From: Proteus vulgaris | GTDB taxonomy: Bacteria > Pseudomonadota > Gammaproteobacteria > Enterobacterales > Enterobacteriaceae | Direction: 5' to 3' | Assembly: GCF_016239305.1 (NCBI RefSeq) | Contig: NZ_JAEHOQ010000025.1 | Location: 1-59,102, forward strand | DNA length: 59,102 nucleotides | Part shown: piece by piece, positions 55,879 through 59,102 of the stretch | Position numbering within the stretch: the first letter of the stretch is position 1 | Layout of the letters: each line of letters begins with the position of its first letter | Position numbers and translations under genes: made by a program | Notes under the pieces: model-generated | The model's database searches: none | Seen by the model: the letters and a program-made list of their open reading frames with translations, nothing else | Told to the model about the DNA's origin: nothing

Positions 55879-57375
55879 ATGTCTTTTTTCAAAAAAGGTA
55901 TTATTGCCTTATCAATTAATATTGCATTGGTTTCATCTGCTTTGGCCTGTACCACATTGTTAGCTGGAAGTGAGGCAACAAATGATGGCTCTCTAATTAT
56001 CGCTCGTAGTGCAGATAGCGATGCACTAAAAGCGCAACATTTTGTTATTCATCCTGCTAAATCAAATCAAACAGGAACTTACAGTACAAAAGAACACAAC
56101 GGTGCTAATAATTTTACATATCCACTACCAAAAAATGCATTGCGTTATACTACCATTCCAAACTGGAAAACACAGCTCCATGGTGCAACAGGGTTTAATG
56201 AGTTAGGAGTTGGCGTTAGTGGCACCGAGTCTATTTTTGCTTCACCTAAAGCACTTTCTTTTGATCCTTATGTTGAAGATACAGGAATAACTGAAGATGA
56301 TATTCCTGATGTGCTACTTTCAAGAGCAAAAACAGCGCGTGAAGCAGTCGAATTATTAGGAAGTATTATTGAAAAACAAGGGGCTGGAGAAGGATTTGGA
56401 GTTGCTGTTGTTGATAAAAATGAACTTTGGTATTTAGAAACAGGAACTGGACATCATTGGATTGCACAAAGATTACCTAAGGACAAATATTTTGCGACAG
56501 GTAATCAAGGAAGACTACAAGCTTATGATATTAATAGTGAAAATAATTTAGGCTCTAAAAATTTAGTGGAATTTGCGGTTGAGAAAGGACTTTATAATCC
56601 TGAAAAAGAGGGAGCATTTAACTTTTCTAAAGCGTATACCCGTGATGATGAGCGAGATCGTACCTATAATGATCCTCGAGTATGGATCATACAGCAACAA
56701 TTTAATCCATCATTAAAACAACCAGTTGATGATGGTCGTAATTTTGCTCCTTTATTAACACCAGAAAAAAAAGTGTCCATTGAAGAAGCTAAAGCTATGT
56801 TGCGTAACCACTTTGAAGGGACAGAACACGATCCTTATACAAATGGATTAAATGGTAAAGAGCCATGGCGCCCAATTAGTGTATTTAGAACTTATGAAGC
56901 ACATGTTATGCAAGTTCGCCCAGAACTCCCTCAAGAAATAGGTGAAATAAATTATGTCGGGTTGGGTATGGCGGATTTAACTGCGTTTGTTCCGTATTAC
57001 AGTGGACTAAAAGCTTATCCTCAACATTATGGAATAGGTACTAATAAAGCGGATAGTGATTCTATTTATTGGAAGTATCGTAAATTACAAACATTAGTGA
57101 TGACAGACTATCCAAAGCTTGCACCAATAGTGAAAAAAGCCTACCAAGAATGGGAAGAAAAAACAGCATTAGAACAAAAAGAAATGGAATCTAAATATCT
57201 TGCCATGGTTAAAACGGATAAAGCAGGTGCAGATAAAATGCTAAATGAATTTAATTTGCGTGTGATGGCGAGTGCTGAGTCATTGACCGAAAATTTAACA
57301 AATGAATTATTTACTGTAAAAACAAAAGATATTCAAGATGATATTTTCTTTGCTAATAAGTCTAAAAAAGACTAA
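55879..57375 (+). CDS. Secreted C69 family dipeptidase
   Basis: A 498-residue N-terminal nucleophile hydrolase of peptidase family C69 (PepD/PipD type). A signal peptide (FFKKGIIALSINIALVSSAL, ending ALA) would leave Cys24 (CTTLLAG) as the new N-terminus and catalytic nucleophile. Family segments include NDGSLIIARSAD, GATGFNELGVGVSGTE and EGFGVAVVDKNELWYLETG. The ATG at 55879 is preceded by GGGGTG; the upstream ATG at 55867 overlaps that site. Its own terminator follows. Confidence 0.87.
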   Translation: MSFFKKGIIALSINIALVSSALACTTLLAGSEATNDGSLIIARSADSDALKAQHFVIHPAKSNQTGTYSTKEHNGANNFTYPLPKNALRYTTIPNWKTQLHGATGFNELGVGVSGTESIFASPKALSFDPYVEDTGITEDDIPDVLLSRAKTAREAVELLGSIIEKQGAGEGFGVAVVDKNELWYLETGTGHHWIAQRLPKDKYFATGNQGRLQAYDINSENNLGSKNLVEFAVEKGLYNPEKEGAFNFSKAYTRDDERDRTYNDPRVWIIQQQFNPSLKQPVDDGRNFAPLLTPEKKVSIEEAKAMLRNHFEGTEHDPYTNGLNGKEPWRPISVFRTYEAHVMQVRPELPQEIGEINYVGLGMADLTAFVPYYSGLKAYPQHYGIGTNKADSDSIYWKYRKLQTLVMTDYPKLAPIVKKAYQEWEEKTALEQKEMESKYLAMVKTDKAGADKMLNEFNLRVMASAESLTENLTNELFTVKTKDIQDDIFFANKSKKD

Positions 57376-57407
57376 TAGAGAAATGTTGTTTTAAATACAA
57401 TTTAGAC

Positions 57408-57436
57408 AAAAGATCCCAAACTGTTGGGATCTTTTT
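57408..57436 (+). terminator. Terminator after the dipeptidase gene
   Basis: Perfect 12-bp stem AAAAGATCCCAA / TTGGGATCTTTT with a 4-base loop; also serves the convergent AraC gene. Confidence 0.88.
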
Positions 57437-57448
57437 AATAATAGGCTA

Positions 57449-58345
57449 TTAAATAACGGGAATATAGTAGCTAATTTTTTGTAAATACTGCCCACTTTGA
57501 TCAAGTAGTTTATCGTAACTCACTGGTTCTTTTATTGTATATCGTTCAATATCAGGGCCAGGTCTACGTAATAAATTCATTTTTGGTAATACCTTGGTGT
57601 ATACCGTATAAATAATGTCATCATAGCCTGTTAATGAGTCTAAAATTTCATCCATATGAAAAGTAATTTCTAAGTAATTACCACAGGGTAATTCTAATTG
57701 TGACATTGCTGAGACATTAGATGCTGTTGATAGCTTTTCTTTATCAACTGCAGTGCTATAAATATACATGGTGTCATCTAATGTACTTGCAGATGCTCTG
57801 TGCATTGCGTATAACTCAGTCGGTATTGTATGTACATTTTTCAAAAATCTACGCCAAAACTCTCTTCTGAATTTTTTCTTGTCTGAATTCCACGTTGAAA
57901 TGGGTTTGTTATATTGGTGAGACATGCCTGCTAATTTTAGAGAAGGGAAGGTAACAACTTCATATTTAGCACTTAGCTCAACAGTTTCTAGTGCTGGGAA
58001 AATAAGCTCGCTAATATCCCAACCTGGTTTTTTTCTATACTCGGAAGGAGTAATGTTAAATTGTTTTTTAAATGCACGGCAAAATGTTTGCTGAGAGTCA
58101 AACCGGTATTTCAATGAAATATCTAGCAGGCTACAACGTGTTATACGTAAGGCATAAGCACCACAAGATAAACGGCGAGCGAGTATGTATTTTCCTAAAG
58201 ATATTCCTGTATATGCTTTAAATAAGCGCTGAAAGTGCCACTTTGTATAGCCTGATTTTTCAGCAACGATATCTAATGATAAACGTGAATCAAGATTCTG
58301 CTCGATCCAAACAATAATATCTTTAACAACATTCTCTTGAAGCAT
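57449..58345 (-). CDS. AraC family regulator, Rob-like
   Basis: A 298-residue regulator whose layout matches E. coli Rob: an N-terminal AraC DNA-binding domain with two helix-turn-helix motifs (SLDIVAEKSGYTKWHFQRLF; LDISLKYRFDSQQTFCRAFK) and a C-terminal GyrI-like ligand-binding domain (about residues 125-295). YRFDSQQTFCRAFKKQF is nearly identical to the MarA/SoxS/Rob recognition region. It may be a Rob paralogue controlling efflux or stress genes. AGGAAT precedes the ATG. Confidence 0.85.
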   Translation of the reverse strand: MLQENVVKDIIVWIEQNLDSRLSLDIVAEKSGYTKWHFQRLFKAYTGISLGKYILARRLSCGAYALRITRCSLLDISLKYRFDSQQTFCRAFKKQFNITPSEYRKKPGWDISELIFPALETVELSAKYEVVTFPSLKLAGMSHQYNKPISTWNSDKKKFRREFWRRFLKNVHTIPTELYAMHRASASTLDDTMYIYSTAVDKEKLSTASNVSAMSQLELPCGNYLEITFHMDEILDSLTGYDDIIYTVYTKVLPKMNLLRRPGPDIERYTIKEPVSYDKLLDQSGQYLQKISYYIPVI

Positions 58346-58700
58346 GAATATTCCTATTATTTTTCTCTATCGATATTTTTCAATAAGATCGACTTAATTT
58401 ATTGAACTACAATAAATTTATAGGTGCTAGGATAATAGCATATCGTATAGTGGTAGTTACATTGAATAAAGTAAAATAGGCGTGTGTTAATGTAAAGTTA
58501 TGTATTGCAATTTATTTGAATTAAATTTGATTTTAAATAAAAAAATTGTAGAAGTCATTAATCAATGATTGATGTGTTTATTAAAATAAAGATAAATATT
58601 TTTGTTTTTACTAAATACGGAAGTATCCTATTTTGTCTTTAAAAGAAAGCGCCTAATTTTATTGTATTAGTAAAATTCATTGGTTATTTTAGGAGATATA
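58346..58700. other. Divergent region between AraC and MliC-type genes
   Basis: 355 AT-rich bases with no plausible gene on either strand. Contains the two divergent promoters; no operator could be assigned. Confidence 0.45.
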
Positions 58701-59033
58701 ATGAAAAAGTTATTTTCTATTTCGGCGATTGCTTTAGTCTCTTCATTAATAGCTGCTCCTGCTTTAGCAGCTAAAACGGATACTTATAATTGCGAAGGTC
58801 AGAAAATTAGAGTTTCCTTCCCTAATGAACAGCTTGCTGTTATGTACTACAACAATGAAATTATTGTTCTACAAGAGGCGGTTGCGGCAAGTGGTGCTCG
58901 TTATGTTGGTGAAAATTTCCAAATATGGGGAAAAGGGCAAGGTGAATTTAACCTCGCTACCATTTCAGAAGATGATGCTGTTAATGGACGTGTCGCTGAA
59001 GATAAAGGGCGTACGTGCGAATTAGTAAAATAG
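58701..59033 (+). CDS. MliC/PliC-type C-type lysozyme inhibitor
   Basis: A 110-residue secreted protein with signal peptide MKKLFSISAIALVSSLIAAP (ending ALA). The mature part starts KTDTYNCEGQKIRVSF and carries the MliC-like beta pattern with two Cys (YNC and GRTCEL), and a SGARY segment reminiscent of the lysozyme-binding loop. No lipobox, so periplasmic rather than lipid-anchored. Start at the ATG at 58701 with AGGAGA upstream. Confidence 0.78.
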   Translation: MKKLFSISAIALVSSLIAAPALAAKTDTYNCEGQKIRVSFPNEQLAVMYYNNEIIVLQEAVAASGARYVGENFQIWGKGQGEFNLATISEDDAVNGRVAEDKGRTCELVK

Positions 59034-59056
59034 TTTCGTTACAGCAATAATATTTA

Positions 59057-59090
59057 AAAAAAAAAGGGGGAGTATAACTTCCCTTTTTAT
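59057..59090 (+). terminator. Terminator after the lysozyme-inhibitor gene
   Basis: A-rich and G-rich arm (AAAAAGGGGGAGT) pairing with ACTTCCCTTTTT with one bulge, then a T-rich tail near the window end. Confidence 0.65.
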
Positions 59091-59102
59091 TTAAAAATTT
59101 AG

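Overview
The window is a chromosomal segment of a gammaproteobacterium of the Morganellaceae, most likely Proteus or a close relative. The sequence is AT-rich. Roughly the first 42 kb keep the enterobacterial gene order mepK-gloC-aspC-ompF-asnS-pncB-pepN-pyrD-zapC-ycbX-rlmL-uup-pqiABC-rmf-fabA-ycbZ-matP-ompA-sulA-sxy-yccS-helD-mgsA-yccU-hspQ-yccX-tusE-tRNA-Ser, known from E. coli, with proteins that differ clearly from the E. coli versions. The genus is inferred from gene order and remembered protein sequences, not from a database search.

Region 1 (1-12434) is housekeeping: cell-wall hydrolase and glyoxalase, aspartate aminotransferase, porin, Asn-tRNA synthetase, NAD salvage (with a NadR-type operator), aminopeptidase N, dihydroorotate dehydrogenase and the Z-ring protein ZapC. 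Region 2 (12674-14968) is a small insertion between zapC and ycbX. It carries a toxin ending in a colicin E3-type 16S rRNase domain and its E3-type immunity gene, flanked by a 64-bp direct duplication of the 3' end of ycbX. Region 3 (14935-24997) runs ycbX, rlmL, uup, the pqiABC lipid-transport operon, an ASCH gene and rmf. Region 4 (25164-28469) is a ytcA-mdtN-mdtO type efflux operon that lacks the outer-membrane gene mdtP. Region 5 (28875-42012) returns to the conserved core, with recognisable control sites: a FabR-type box (fabA), a matS-like site (matP), a LexA box (sulA) and a sigma-32 promoter (hspQ).

From the tRNA-Ser(UGA) gene onward (42013-59102) the content is accessory. First come traces of an integrated element: repeats like integrase arm sites but no integrase, an unknown HTH-like gene, and a frameshifted polymorphic-toxin tail. 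Then follow a nucleoside import/hydrolysis/ribose-kinase operon whose kinase is fused to a DeoR-type DNA-binding domain, two small membrane proteins, a PACE efflux gene with a divergent LysR regulator, and a yeaR-yoaG-type operon in which YoaG looks internally duplicated, preceded by an NsrR-like operator. The window closes with cbpA-cbpM, a lone AbgA-like M20 hydrolase with a LysR regulator, a secreted C69 dipeptidase, a Rob-like AraC regulator and an MliC-type lysozyme inhibitor.

The items most worth following up are the E3-type toxin with an unfamiliar cysteine-containing N-terminus and its flanking ycbX duplication, the regulator-kinase fusion operon with paired operator-like repeats, the duplicated YoaG behind an NsrR-like site, and the matS-like sequence just upstream of matP. 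No CRISPR array, rRNA, insertion sequence or intact prophage was seen.
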